In this document: piece after piece, positions 23,600 through 35,083 of the stretch
Layout: the number at the start of each line of letters is the position of its first letter
Numbering within the stretch: the first letter of the stretch is position 1
From: Pipra filicauda
Taxonomy: Eukaryota; Chordata; Aves; Passeriformes; Pipridae
DNA: 64,000 nucleotides
Reading direction: 5' to 3'
Assembly (NCBI RefSeq): GCF_003945595.2
Contig: NW_024104096.1
Location: 2,971,501-3,035,500, forward strand
Position numbers and translations under genes: made by a program
The notes under the pieces: generated by a model
Seen by the model: the letters and a program-made list of their open reading frames with translations, nothing else
Told to the model about the DNA's origin: nothing
Database searches by the model: none

Positions 23600-24815
23600 G
23601 ACAAATATGTTCCCACAACCAAGGGACAATGCTATGTCTGTTTCCTATACACATGATGTGGGGTACAGAACATGAAATAAAGGTACACAAGGGTATGTTC
23701 TTGGATTTCCTTCCTTCAGAAGAACACGTCCAGTTTCTCCCCTCCCAATCAGCAGCCTGCTTCGGGACTGCAGAGGTCGCAAAGTGCAGTTTAGTCACTG
23801 TTCCTTCTGTAGGTAAACGGGAATGGTATCACTGTGAAGCCACTAAAGTTTGGTTCCTCGTGCCCTCTGGCGGTAGAACCAAAAGTGATGAGAAGTGGGT
23901 GAAGTCTGAGGTCTTGTGCTCCAAGGGAAACACAAACACCAAAACATCCCCCAACTCCAACCCGAACTCAGACCAATTTCAGTGAGATTTGCAAAGCCCT
24001 TTGCTACACTTGTCGTCCGCATGCAAGCTCATGGTTTGGTCCAGGACATCTCCCTTGACACCAAGTGCCAGCACAGGGAGTGTTTGTCACAGGAAGCCTT
24101 GACTCAGAGCTGCTGTGGCATTCCAGCAAGCTCTGCTGTGTCTGACTTGCAGTGTGATACTACTAAGCTACCACCCAGTAGACAAATCATTTTCCTCTTT
24201 TTCTCTTGTCACAGTAGGCAAACTGCTTTCCTACTTCAGAGCAGAAGAGCCTGAAGGAAAAGCATCCTTTAACTATCAGCATTCCCTTGCTGTGTCTACT
24301 TTTCTAATCAATAGCTCTTGGGTATCACTGGGCAAAACAAAGGTGTTGTTGGATACCAAATAATTTCCTTCCTTTTCTGACTTTTGTGTTAGTCCCTAAG
24401 AAGTAGCAGAAGTGTCCCTGGAAGTTGTATGTAGGCCATATGTCCAAAAATCAATTTGATTTTACTGGGCTTATATTTGCACATGTGTGAAAGGATTTAA
24501 GAATGTTTTTAATGCAAAATAGTGTCACCATGAAGAGCAGGTCAGGAAATGATCAGCATTTTCGACGTTCTTGTCCATCTTTCTCAAGAACTGATTAAAA
24601 CAAAAGAAATTGGATAACTAAAAATGCTGCACATCTTTTATTCGTCTGTCTTTGATTGTTAGCTCCCATCTTCCCAGAGGAAACAGCAGAAAAGGGAGAA
24701 ATAAAAGAGAACAGATTCTGGTCTGAGTTTTAGTAGGAGAATAGCTATGCCCCTGGTGGGTTTTAAAGGCCTTCTGCCATTTTCCCTCAAACCTGTGGTG
24801 AAAAGCCTATTTTGA
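23600..24815 (-). repeat. Right arm of inner inverted duplication
   Basis: This is the inverted partner of 17826-19332. The core 23698-24456 is about 98% identical to the left arm and holds the same two open frames (23916-24254 and 24115-24363 on the plus strand). The 112-codon frame has a single amino-acid change (E for K), and so does the 82-codon frame (L for F). The outer part (24540-24815) is much more diverged but still collinear, including a 'tttcttttgttttaatcag' acceptor-like string (minus strand, ending near 24591) followed by an open stretch beginning FLRKMDKNVENADHFL. The left arm has the related FLSEMDKNVQDEYNL at the same place. Inside the arm towards the spacer, similarity fades by about 23600. 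Confidence 0.85.
23698..23806 (-). other. Exon-like segment in the right arm, partner of 19130-19239
   Basis: The same acceptor-like 'tttacctacag' precedes a frame reading GTVTKLHFATSAVPKQAADW. It is part of the 168-codon minus-strand frame that also contains the 154-base exon-like block downstream, so the two open pieces share strand and phase. This is only suggestive, since an intron-less connection would need explaining. No family is recognised. Confidence 0.3.
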
Positions 24816-27800
24816 AATCTAGTTATTTCTGTATTCAAATCTGACTCTTGAATATAATAACCACACATGTACATATTTGCATGGAGTTTGGATGTCACTT
24901 CCAGAGGAACCTTCTCTCACCAATTATTTTTTACAGTGCCTTTGATCCATTATGTTCCACTGATGGCAGAGCCTTACATTACAAATGCACCTTCCACACT
25001 TGGAACATGGATTTCAAAGAAAATGGGATTACCTGTTAAAGACAGTTACCAATAGCGGAAATGAAAATTTACTGGACTTCTCTTTGGAGATTTTGGTACT
25101 ATAGTGTGAGCAAATTATGTACAATATTCATATTTTCATTGTTTCAGTAAAATAAAATACTGAGATTCCTTTTCTGTAGTAGCACATGGTTTTGATCTGT
25201 GCTTTAGTTCTGGTTACTCATAACTCTTTTAATGGATTTGCATCACTAGGAAATGTTTTTGGGAAAAGGATGTTTGCTTCTCACACCTAGGGATGTGATC
25301 TTATCCCTACGGGATTTAAGACTGCAAATAGGATGCATGCGGCTGTTTTTACCTCTTATATAACATGTGAGGCTGCGTGTTCATAATGAGTGGTATGTAG
25401 AAATGTCTCCATATTCAGAACAAGATGTTGGTCAGTACAGTGACATTATTCATATTAATCTGCATATTTTCCACAGAAATATATTGGGCAGAATATCGAT
25501 GCATTGAGGAGTAAATTATGGAGATGTCATACAGATGACACATGAGTATCAGACTTAATCTTTTGCTCTTCTTCATGTCAGTGATGCTAAAAACAATGTT
25601 ATACTAATGATGGTACAATATAAATATAGCTCTTAATTAACAGAACTCTGATAATTAATAAATTACATTTTATGTCCTGGAGCCTTTTGCTATTAATCAT
25701 GATTTGTTTGGGGATATAAGCAAAACATGTTTAATGATTCTAAGCAGACTGTGATTATGAAATTAAATGTAGCCTTTTTTCTCCTGGATCCTATTAAGAT
25801 AGTTTCCCAGTCAGAAGCCCATAGTTATTTTCTTCTGAAGTCTTGAACTTACTGAGCATAGTTGTTTGGGTTGGGTAGGGATTAGCAGGCTTCTGATAAT
25901 TCCAGAAAATAGGACTGATGGAGTGGCAGTGCCTTAAGAGTCTCATTCTCTCATTGCAAAGCTTTATCTTGCTTTTCTTTGTGAGATGGATATGTTCCCA
26001 GCCCTTATGCAGAGTCATGAGAAAAAGATACAGCTGTGCGCAGAATACTTTTTGGAAGATAGAGGGTAAAATACAAGACACAGGATTTAAGTCCTTTCTG
26101 CCATTACCTGCATTTTAATGTTGCAATATTTTATACAGAAGACAGTCTAAAATGTGTTATTGACAAACAACAACAAATCCAGAAACTGCTCAGGCAGCTC
26201 CAGATAAATCTCAAAATTTCTGTCTCTGCATTGCAAAATCTGCTATGAATTGTGCAATTGAGCTACCTGTATTTAGGGAAACTGCAGGGGCCAGCACAGT
26301 CTGTTTGCAAAGAATGAACCTCATCCTGAGAAAATCACCTTCCCCATCATGTTATCTCTCCTGCCATATCAGACAGAAAGGTTAGTCCTATATTTGATAG
26401 TCACAGTATTTGAATTTAGAAGTCTCTCTCTTCCCATAAATCGAGGTTTTAACTTGAAGTAAAAAGCTGGAACTGATGCATTGAGCTTAATTGTTCTAGA
26501 GGACTATGATAGGAATGAGGGTTTCTCAAATGCTATTGTCTTTAGGCTTTAAATTCAGTTGTTAGAACTTCTACTGTATTGGAGTGTATTAGCTTATTAA
26601 GCAAACAATGCTAGGTCAGAGCTGAGAATGAATCTATCTCTAAAGAGTAAACATAAAGAGTATATATAACTACATGCAGGACAAAACAAAATCTTTAGTG
26701 AATAAAGGACATGCCTAGTTACAGAAGCAACATGCATTTCTAATGTTGGCATAAAAAAAATCATGGCTGTGAAATAAGACTTTGCTGAGGAAAATTGTCT
26801 CTCTGTATACTTAAATAATGTGGGTACAATACAGTGCTGGATTACTAAGAAAAACATGTGAGCTGGATTTTTAAGGCAGTCTTACAGAGTAAATTAAGAC
26901 GGAGATATGAAGGAGAGTAGAAGCCACTTCACTCCTTCCAACAGCATGATTCAACTGCCAGTCATAGACCACCTGATAATAACATCTAAGCAGTAATATC
27001 TGATAGTCAGTCAAACTACTGGGAAACATCTTATGAATAATAGATACTATGGAGAGGAAGATTCCTTCCCAACTACTGGTCTCTGAATTGATGTGTCCAT
27101 ATATTTTTCCTTGGTGGCTTCATATATGGTAAAACTCAAACACTTCTAGGAAAGTAAGGTGCTGATGAGGTGGATATTGTAACCATATTTTGACTCCCCT
27201 CTTCCTTGAATAAACTGTCACTTAAACCAGCATTAGGACTTCAGGAGTACATGTGTGTAATTTAAATTGGGAAAAATGTAATTTCAAGAGAAAAGAAAAA
27301 AAAAGAGAAAAGGGAAACTTGAATTCTTGAACAGCTGTTATCTTTCTCAATGAGCAAGTGATCTTAAAATGTTGTATTGAAAAAGAAAAGCTACACAAAT
27401 TCCAAATGGATGTTATTACAACAATCTGGACCTCTAAACTAAATTCTAAGTTTCACAGCCTTTTTTACTCTAATTGTCCTATAATTATGTAAACACACAT
27501 ACGCATGTACAAACTGAGAGAAAAAAGAATATGCTATTAGAATTTACTATCTAAAGAACAAAAGTATATAGCTGTCTATGAAATTTAAGAGCTTACCACC
27601 CTATAGGTCACAATGCTTGTATAACTTCATAAAGAAAAATCTATTTAACTAGTACATTATTGCTATTGTGAGGTTAATTAAAGGCACAAGTTGAGAGTAC
27701 CTTATCTACAAAAAAAAAAATGTGTTGCATAGCCACTTCTGGACAATGTGTTAGTTAAAAAAAAAAAAAGAAAACTTATTGGCATCTCTGCAAAGGGTAA

Positions 27801-29177
27801 TGCTGGCATGGGGAAAAGAATTTCTCAAACAGCATGACAGTTGACAGTTGCTGTCCAGCAGGTGACAGAAATCTCCATTTCAAGGATCCTTGCAGCAGCA
27901 TCATCTGCTGGATCAGCTGATAATTCCCAGACTGTTGTTTAAGTGAATTCCTGTACCTAGGTGGGATCTGGTACTGCCTAAGGGCTCATCATTTGCATGA
28001 TCTGCTGTTTTTGTTTATCTTAAATGACATACATGGCATCTTTTAATTATCTTAACTATCTATAAAATAATTGTCAGTACCCCAAGGGCACAAACAGGCC
28101 AGAACTGCCTTGACCAGTCTTACCTGAGATCCATACCCACTCCTTCTGCTCCCAGAGCCCCTAGACACCCACTCTTTTTCAGAAGGAGGATGTAGATGTG
28201 TTTGTTCTCTGCTTCATCTCCAGTTCTGTCTCCTAAACAGACCGTGAACCCATGCTTAACCTTGTTTTCAGACCCAACTCTGGTCCCATCCCCTGCTGCT
28301 TCTGCAAGGACTCCCTGGATGGGCTCTGCATCTGATGGACAATTGCTTGTCTTGACTGTTGGTAGATCCTGTTCCTGCCAAGTCTGTTGATGCCCTGAGG
28401 GACTGTACTCTGACTAGTGAGGCTGTGCCCCTGCTTCATTCCCCACATTGGAGCATCCCTATTCTTGCTAGTTCCTGGCAGGAATGTCCTGCATGGCCAT
28501 TTCTGCATCTGTAGGAACAGTTTCTGCTGACTACTGCATCTTACTTGTCCACAGTTTGGCCAGCTCTACTGTGGAAATTACTTGAAAAATACAAAAGAGA
28601 ATGGGTCCAGCAGGAGATGCCTGTGGGAATTTCTAAAACCAGCTGAAATTCACACCCAGAGAGCTTTGGGAGGAGTCAGTTCAATAATTTGTTGTGCAGG
28701 CAGATAGGAGCCCTGTCTGCCACTCTGTCTAAAGTCAATCTGTCATCTCTATCAGCACATTATCTCTAAGCTGGGAACAGTTCCTGGTATACCCAGGAAA
28801 TTGAGGAGTTGAGTGCATTGGGTGTGCATTGAGGCACAGCGCTGCCGTGATACTCACCAGTATGACCAGTGGCCCACAAACCACAGGACACTTAATTTAC
28901 ATAGAAAAAATAAGTTACGCAAGATTGTCAGAGTCTTTCAGATCCTAAAAATATGTAGTTTAAGTAAGGTATCCACAAGTTATTACACCTTTCCCTGATT
29001 CTTTTTTAGCAACACTATTATTTTCATATTTCTGATGAAGTAAAAGACTAGGAAAAGTTTATTTCTGATAAAATTAAGCAGTTCAAGTCAAACAAATATT
29101 TTTATTATTATAGTCCATAAGGGCTGATGCTTTTACCTTTTACAACTTGTTTACTTACAAAAAAGGTAGAAAGTTTT
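24816..29177. other. Mostly unique DNA between the inner right arm and the outer right unit
   Basis: No supported gene. Low-complexity A-rich patches lie at 27290-27312, 27711-27720 and 27757-27769. A GC-richer patch at about 28080-28850 (words such as 'ccatcccctgctgcttctgc') might be an old retroelement remnant, but I cannot place it. Its frames (28196-28390, 28233-28508) are short and carry no motif. Confidence 0.4.
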
Positions 29178-29982
29178 TCAGACCTGAATGAAAAGCAAGA
29201 TTTTTTAAAATATGTAAAGTACTATGTATTTTTCTCAAGAGTATCAACAGTATCTTAAAGAGGAGACAATTTACCTAACACAGACAACAAATTCATGCTG
29301 GAGCTGTCTGGCAACAATAGACTAGGTCTTTGTGTGTCATTGAATTGGGCTAGTGTAACCACTGAAAAATGGGGTACCACATATGTTAAAGACACATTTA
29401 ATCTGATTTTAGGCACAGACTGGGCCCATCTCCTTGTGTATGTACAGAGTAGTCAATATAGAGAGAGAACAACTTGTATTTATGCCATCACCAGAAGATG
29501 ATTCGGACATGCACAAGTCCCTTGATCTGACAAATGATGTAGAGCAAACTGTGAGCTCATAAATACATTCAGTTCTAGTATCTGAATGGTTATTGGTAAC
29601 TATGAGGCATTGAAGAAATTCTTGGTAACATGTTGGAATTATGAATTTTACATGCTGAATCTGAATGATACCTGTGAAGCAGGTCAGCTGTGAAAGCAGA
29701 GTCTCTTTTCTGGGGATTATAATTTTAGATGGATTCTCTGGTGGTTTTGTGTTAGCTTCCTCCCTTTCTGCAATCGATGAATGGACCATTGGTATTTGAA
29801 ATGTAGCGAGGAGAAAGCACTTATATAAAATTAATCTCTGGCAGCTGTTTTTGCTTCTTGAAACTGTTGAGAGGACACTGTATGTATAAGTGCTTTTTAT
29901 ATGAATATATTATGCATGGAAACAGATTCACAATTTGTACTTTCAGAACATCTGTATATCAACTGGTCATTTTGTGATCCCT
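29178..29982 (-). repeat. Unidentified ~800-bp repeat unit, right copy of the outer inverted pair
   Basis: This is the reverse-complement partner of 5525-6347. It keeps the open frame (29409-29789, 126 codons) and the 12-bp stem. Relative to the left copy it lacks 18 bases. The missing segment in the left copy is bounded by two ATCTT words 18 bases apart (6008 and 6026), so a deletion between short direct repeats explains it without breaking the frame. Flanks beyond the shared ends are unrelated to those of the left copy, and no target duplication is obvious here. Confidence 0.75.
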
Positions 29983-30159
29983 TTAACATCAACAAAGAGA
30001 AAAAAAGGCACCATAAAGATTTCTAGCTAGCTACCTAATTTTAAATACCTACCTTAAGATGGTCAATCGTGCTGTGAACCCTAATGTTCCCACTCTTGAG
30101 CAGTTTACTATTTGACACTAAGTGAAACTAGACACACTAGTCTAGGTGTAGACATATAC
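29983..30159. other. Short unique spacer
   Basis: Nothing recognisable is seen. Confidence 0.4.
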
Positions 30160-30493
30160 CATAGAATCATAGAGATTTAAAGTTGGAAAAGACTTTTAAG
30201 ATTATCAAGTCCAACTGTCAACCCCGCAGCATCACCACATTCACCATTAAATCCTTTCTCAAGTGCCATAGTCACACAATTTTTGAATACTTCCAGTGAC
30301 GATGACTCCGTCACTTCCCTGGGCAGTCTGTTCCAATGCTTTACAAACCTTTCAGTGAAGAAATTTTTCCTAATATCCAGTCTAAACCTCCCCTGGTGCA
30401 ACTTGAGGCCATTTTCTTTCATCCTGTCACTTGTTACTTGGGACAAGAGAATGACACCCACCTCACTACAACCTCCTTTTAAACAGCTACATA
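30160..30493 (-). mobile_element. CR1 LINE, 5'-truncated 3' end
   Basis: The plus strand begins with CATAGAATCATAGAG, the reverse of the CR1 terminal octamers. The minus strand encodes the C-terminal end of the CR1 ORF2 polyprotein: [20 protein letters not shown] followed by LPREV. The carboxyl end reads [10 protein letters not shown], within the open frame 30177-30557. CR1 copies by target-primed reverse transcription, so truncation at the 5' side (here near 30493) is normal. The frame is still open, which suggests a comparatively young copy. Confidence 0.92.
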
Positions 30494-32647
30494 TGATTAC
30501 ACATTCCATACCACCTCCATAGGACGACTGTGAAGTTTCGTACTTCACTTTGTACACAAAAGCAAAGACATCTTACATAGTTTTATAGCAGAAATATGAC
30601 AGTTTTTGTTTTGGTTTGGTTTGTGGGGTGTTTTTTTGTTGCTGTTTTCTTTGAGAGGATGATCCTGGAAGTCTGTCAGATTCTTCACAGGAACATCCTG
30701 GATTTTGTGAAAATGAAACATGTGGGGTTGAATGTGTCCTAAAATGAAGCTAAAGCACTAAGAACCTGTGTCTGTAACTTTTGAGATTGTGACAATTTTT
30801 AAGTGCTACACAAATGCCTTTGGCATAATAATAGGACCTTCTCTAGAGCGCAATGCAAATTTTTAGATATGGAGAAGTGCATATCTTAAAATCCAGAAGT
30901 CTGCTGTGTTATCTCCATAACTTTGACAAAAATATGATTCAAGAGCTAGGGGAATCTTTGCTTCTCACACTTTGCCCCTGTAGTATGCGTGTTTGTCAGT
31001 GTGCATGTATTTTTTTGCATAGACTGAAATTTTTGGTCTTATGCAAGTCAGTGGCAGTTTTGTTACTGAATTGTCATACACTTAATGTGACAATGATTTC
31101 ATCCTTTGCAAAAGAAAGCCCTTGGACAATTTTCCTTAAGCTTTCCTTCTCACCTCCTCTCTCTGCTTTCTAATCTAATCTACTCTAATTCAATCTTTCT
31201 GCTAGTCATAGGAATGTAGATAATAAGTCAGAAGATGGAAGAGTCCTTCTTCCATGGCCTTGTTTTGATCAATTTGTATAAGAGATTTTGGATGAAGTTT
31301 ATTTCCATTAACAAGTTATGAGACAAAACTATATATATATAGGAACAAAACTACAGATACAAATACAAATTCTTTCTACACTGTCTTATTTACTTTAATC
31401 AATTCAGTGTTTTTCTAATATATCCTGCTGAAATGAGATAGTGCACAAATATAAGTTTTGTTAAAAAGTGAGAAAATCCTGTCTGTAGCAACACCTTTGG
31501 GTAAAAGTCTTTCTTGGAAGAAATGGACATTAATTGTGGAAAATGTTTTTAAATAAATAGAATGACACTGTTTTAAAATCAGATAACCTGTTCATAAAAA
31601 AAGCCTACTTTGGTAGTTCAACATATTACACTCACCAAGTAACTGCCTACTTATATGTTGCTTAAAATGATATTTTTTTTATATTTTTAAAACTGTGTTG
31701 ACAGGGATGAAGCAACGGTGAGAGAAAGTTCACTAGGGGATCTCTCTAAGAAGATGTCAAGTGGAGATGAGTACACTACAGCTTTGCTTACTGTCACTTG
31801 ATTTCTGCCAACAAGGAAGACCTTTTAAGTGAGGAGAAGGCAGTGACAGATGAATAAGCCTAATGGGTGAGAAGGTGAAGGGGACATGTGTGTCTTTTTA
31901 TGGCTCCATATATTGAAAATAACAATTCTAAAATTACATGCAGGGTGATATGATCTCAGAATATCATACTAGCTTTTCTTAAATGAACCTGTTCCTGGCT
32001 TACATCTGCTTCTATAAATATCTGTGTTATCTCATTATGGAAATGTGCATAAATAGATAATATCTAATATGTCAATCCAAAACATATTTCCTTTGTTTGA
32101 ATCTTTTAAGTATTCCAAATAGAATTTAGCAGATTTCCCTTACCACCAAAACCAATAACTGGTTGAGTTAATTCTTTTATACAATATACAGTTTACAATA
32201 GCTATGTAACACTCAATCCAATTTTCAGTTGAGAAAGGAACAACAGAGGACTATATGGCTCATTTACTTTGCTGGAAATGTAATGAGAATCTCCAGTGAA
32301 ATAAAAAAAAAAATAGTCTACAATCATTGTAGATACTTCTCTTTTTTTATTTTAAATTAAAGAATTTTAAAATGTATTTGAATTCATAGTAATATTATTC
32401 AAGACACAGTAATTCAATAATGTTAATTTTCTGTGAGTAAATGTAAGGAAAAAGGGAAGATCATGTTCAGAAACAGGGTTTAATGACTTAATATCCAAAA
32501 TAGGTATCTGTTCAATGGACCTAATACAATAACCTGAAAATGCACTCCGAGCTATTAGAACAGAACGAGCCTCTAACAGGCCATTCCTCATCAACAAGTC
32601 AGAAAACTTCTTCCTTCAATAAAATTTTGATGCTTCATATTATTGTC
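30494..32647. other. AT-rich unique DNA, no gene seen
   Basis: A T/G-rich patch (30602-30650) and short (TA)n near 31331 are the only notable features. The frame 30853-31173 (106 codons, cysteine-rich) has no recognisable motif. Confidence 0.4.
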
Positions 32648-33861
32648 TGTCATGGTTTGAGATAGCCCCAACATCCAATTCCCTAGCTCCATCCCCCCTC
32701 CCACATCTCAACCTAATGTGAGATGGGTTTTTCCAGACAAAACACACCAGACTCAAAGTGGGGAAAAGGGAATATATTACAAATGACTGTACAAATAAAT
32801 ACCATATCACATTATACACATGATCACAACTATCTCTACCATGACATATGTATTTACAATGGATCAGATCTCTTCTCCCCTCCAAATAAAAGTCCAGGAG
32901 GGAAAGAAGGACAGATCCCTTCCAGTCCTTAAGCAGCAGGATCTTCTAATGCAGCAGGTTTCTCCTCATCTCATGCATGCAGCAGCTGATAGCTGGCTTT
33001 CTGCCAGCACTCCACGAGGGAGGTATCCAAGCCTCTCTCTCGGCCCCATCGCCTCACAACCGAGGGGTCTTCCGTGGTCTTCGTAACCCCAGACAAGGTC
33101 GTATCACCACGTCATATCACGAAGACACAGGGGGGTCTTCGTGACGGTCTGGTATCTCTTGCAGGGCCTCTGTGCCCTGTCTCTCAGGCTGCCACCGTGG
33201 CAGCAGTGCGAGGGGGGGAAGCCAAGGTCAACTCCCCCTGCATTCCTCTCGGAGCTCTCTAGCTCCTTTCTACAGTGCATGTCGCACTTCAAGGCTCTTT
33301 CAAGTAAGAGTCCATCATCTTCCTCCTTCCAGGAGGTCTCAAAGGAGTTTTGGGGATCTGGTATCAGTCTTACCCCCAAGAACTCTGTAGCTCTCAGCTG
33401 CTGGCTCTCCTTTCCTCGACTCTCCTTCCAGGAGTCTCCTCTGCAGTGCTGCATGTTGCTTCTGCTGCTTCTTCAGTTCAGGTTCTTATCTCTGGCTCTC
33501 TGCCACTGTTTCTCTGGTCAGCGTCGGCTGCTGCTCTGTGCCCATGGAGAAAACATCTCCCGGCATAACTACAGGCACCTAGCCCAGCTTTATGCTGTTC
33601 CAGGTCCCTGCAGCCCCCAGCCAGGGGCTGGGAGGGGGCCAGAGGCCCCAAGGGGCTCAGAGCCCCTTCCTCGTGGCTCTACAACATGGCCACCTCTCCT
33701 ACAACCAAACTACAACTCTTCTTTTCCGGTCTGGTTGTGATATGTTTACATTTCTGCAGGAGCGCCCATTGGGCAGAACTTCAAAACTTCCAGGGGTTTC
33801 CACCCCTTGGAGTCTACCACTTCTGTTAGCTTCTGGGGAAAACAAGGTTCAAACCACTACA
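32648..33861 (-). mobile_element. Solo ERVL-type LTR, 1.2 kb, with perfect 5-bp target duplication
   Basis: The element runs from TGTCATGGTTTGA to GGTTCAAACCACTACA (1214 bp) and is flanked by TTGTC on both sides (32643-32647 and 33862-33866). Its two ends are imperfect inverted repeats of each other, about 14 bases long. Inside are 'acacaccagactcaaagtgg', 'gggaaaagggaatatattac' and a long CT-rich, GC-rich part (33000-33700) with overlapping frames of up to 199 codons. These come from base composition and are not genes. Minus orientation is preferred because the rightmost end on the plus strand then gives the start TGTAGTGGTTTG. The terminal symmetry makes this tentative. No internal retroviral sequence is present. 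Confidence 0.88.
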
Positions 33862-35083
33862 TTGTCATTCACACCTCAAATCACCTTAGTGATAGCAAGG
33901 GCTATCACATCAGACTTATGCAGAGAATTACTTAGCACAACCAGGAAAATATCCTTTCTTTTTTTTTTTTTTTTAATAGAGGCAATCATTTTACTACTTA
34001 TTATTTCTGAACTTTAACCGTGAGTTCTAGAGTCTTCATAAAATCCTGTCATTGCATGCTCTGCTAGACAGGTAACGTTAACCCAGATCCTCCCCTCTGA
34101 TGTCAAAAATGCTTGAGGGGAAATGCAGAGCAATGAAAATACAACTCTATCAGGAGGAAAGCGGGACACCTTTATTAATACCTTTTTGCTTTACCCCACA
34201 CCATTGGCTTCTACCCCTTGCAAAGATCAGCCCACATCTAGCAGTTATATAAGAAGCTCTTGCAAAGTACAACAGGGGAAACAAGGTCCCTTTTAGCCTC
34301 AAACATGCAGTGTGATGGATATGCAGGTAATAAATAGTTCTCCAGGTTTGTTGCATCCCTTCCTCTTCCCAGTTTCATTATTTCTGCACATGGATTGTAC
34401 AGATTTGTATCACAGCATCCTCCTATTTTCATTTATGATTTTGGGGCCAAGGTGTTAATACTTATTCTACTTCTATTATATACTTTTTTTAACTTTTGTG
34501 GAAGGAATATTCTAGACTTGGTAAAAGAGTTCATAATTTTTAAAGTAAAGTAGCTCCACATAAATTAGTGAGAGACTGAATCCCTACCCTGAATTCATTC
34601 TCAGCATAAAGTGCTAATTATGCAGAATATAAAGGATGTGAAGGAAAGCAGGAGTAAAGGCCAGAATTTTCAGTGATTTTTGTATACTTCAGCAGTTTGC
34701 AATCCTTGTTTTAACTTAGACAACTGAAAGCTCAGAATAATTTTGGCTGTTATGACCAGAGTCTTCAAACATGCAAATAGACTATATTGTTTACTTTCTT
34801 TGCCTTGATATTACAAACATCTGGTCCTTCTGTATTTTATATTTGAATTCTTTTTCTTGGTGAGATTTACATGAAATTCTTTTTATGTGGGAACCATAAG
34901 CTTATCTTAAAAATACAAGTTTAAGAGGCTGCATGTTTTAAACAAATAAATGCAACTATGTGAGACAAAAAGGTACATAAGTTGATAGATAGATAGATAG
35001 ATAGATAGATTGATAGATAGATAGATAGATAGGTAATCTTAGAACGTCTTATCTATTTTTATTAGAAATGTTTTAAGGAACTG
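33862..35083. other. Unique DNA with a poly-T run and a GATA microsatellite
   Basis: A run of T (33959-33974) and the GATA array are the only repeats seen. Otherwise no gene or family is recognised. Confidence 0.4.
34984..35031. repeat. (GATA)12 microsatellite
   Basis: Twelve tetranucleotide units, of which the seventh is GATT, form an uninterrupted array. Confidence 0.97.

Noticed and set aside
33141..33740. 199-codon plus-strand frame
   Set aside because: It lies wholly in the GC-rich, CT-rich part of the solo LTR at 32648-33861, with other long frames overlapping on both strands, so it reflects base composition.
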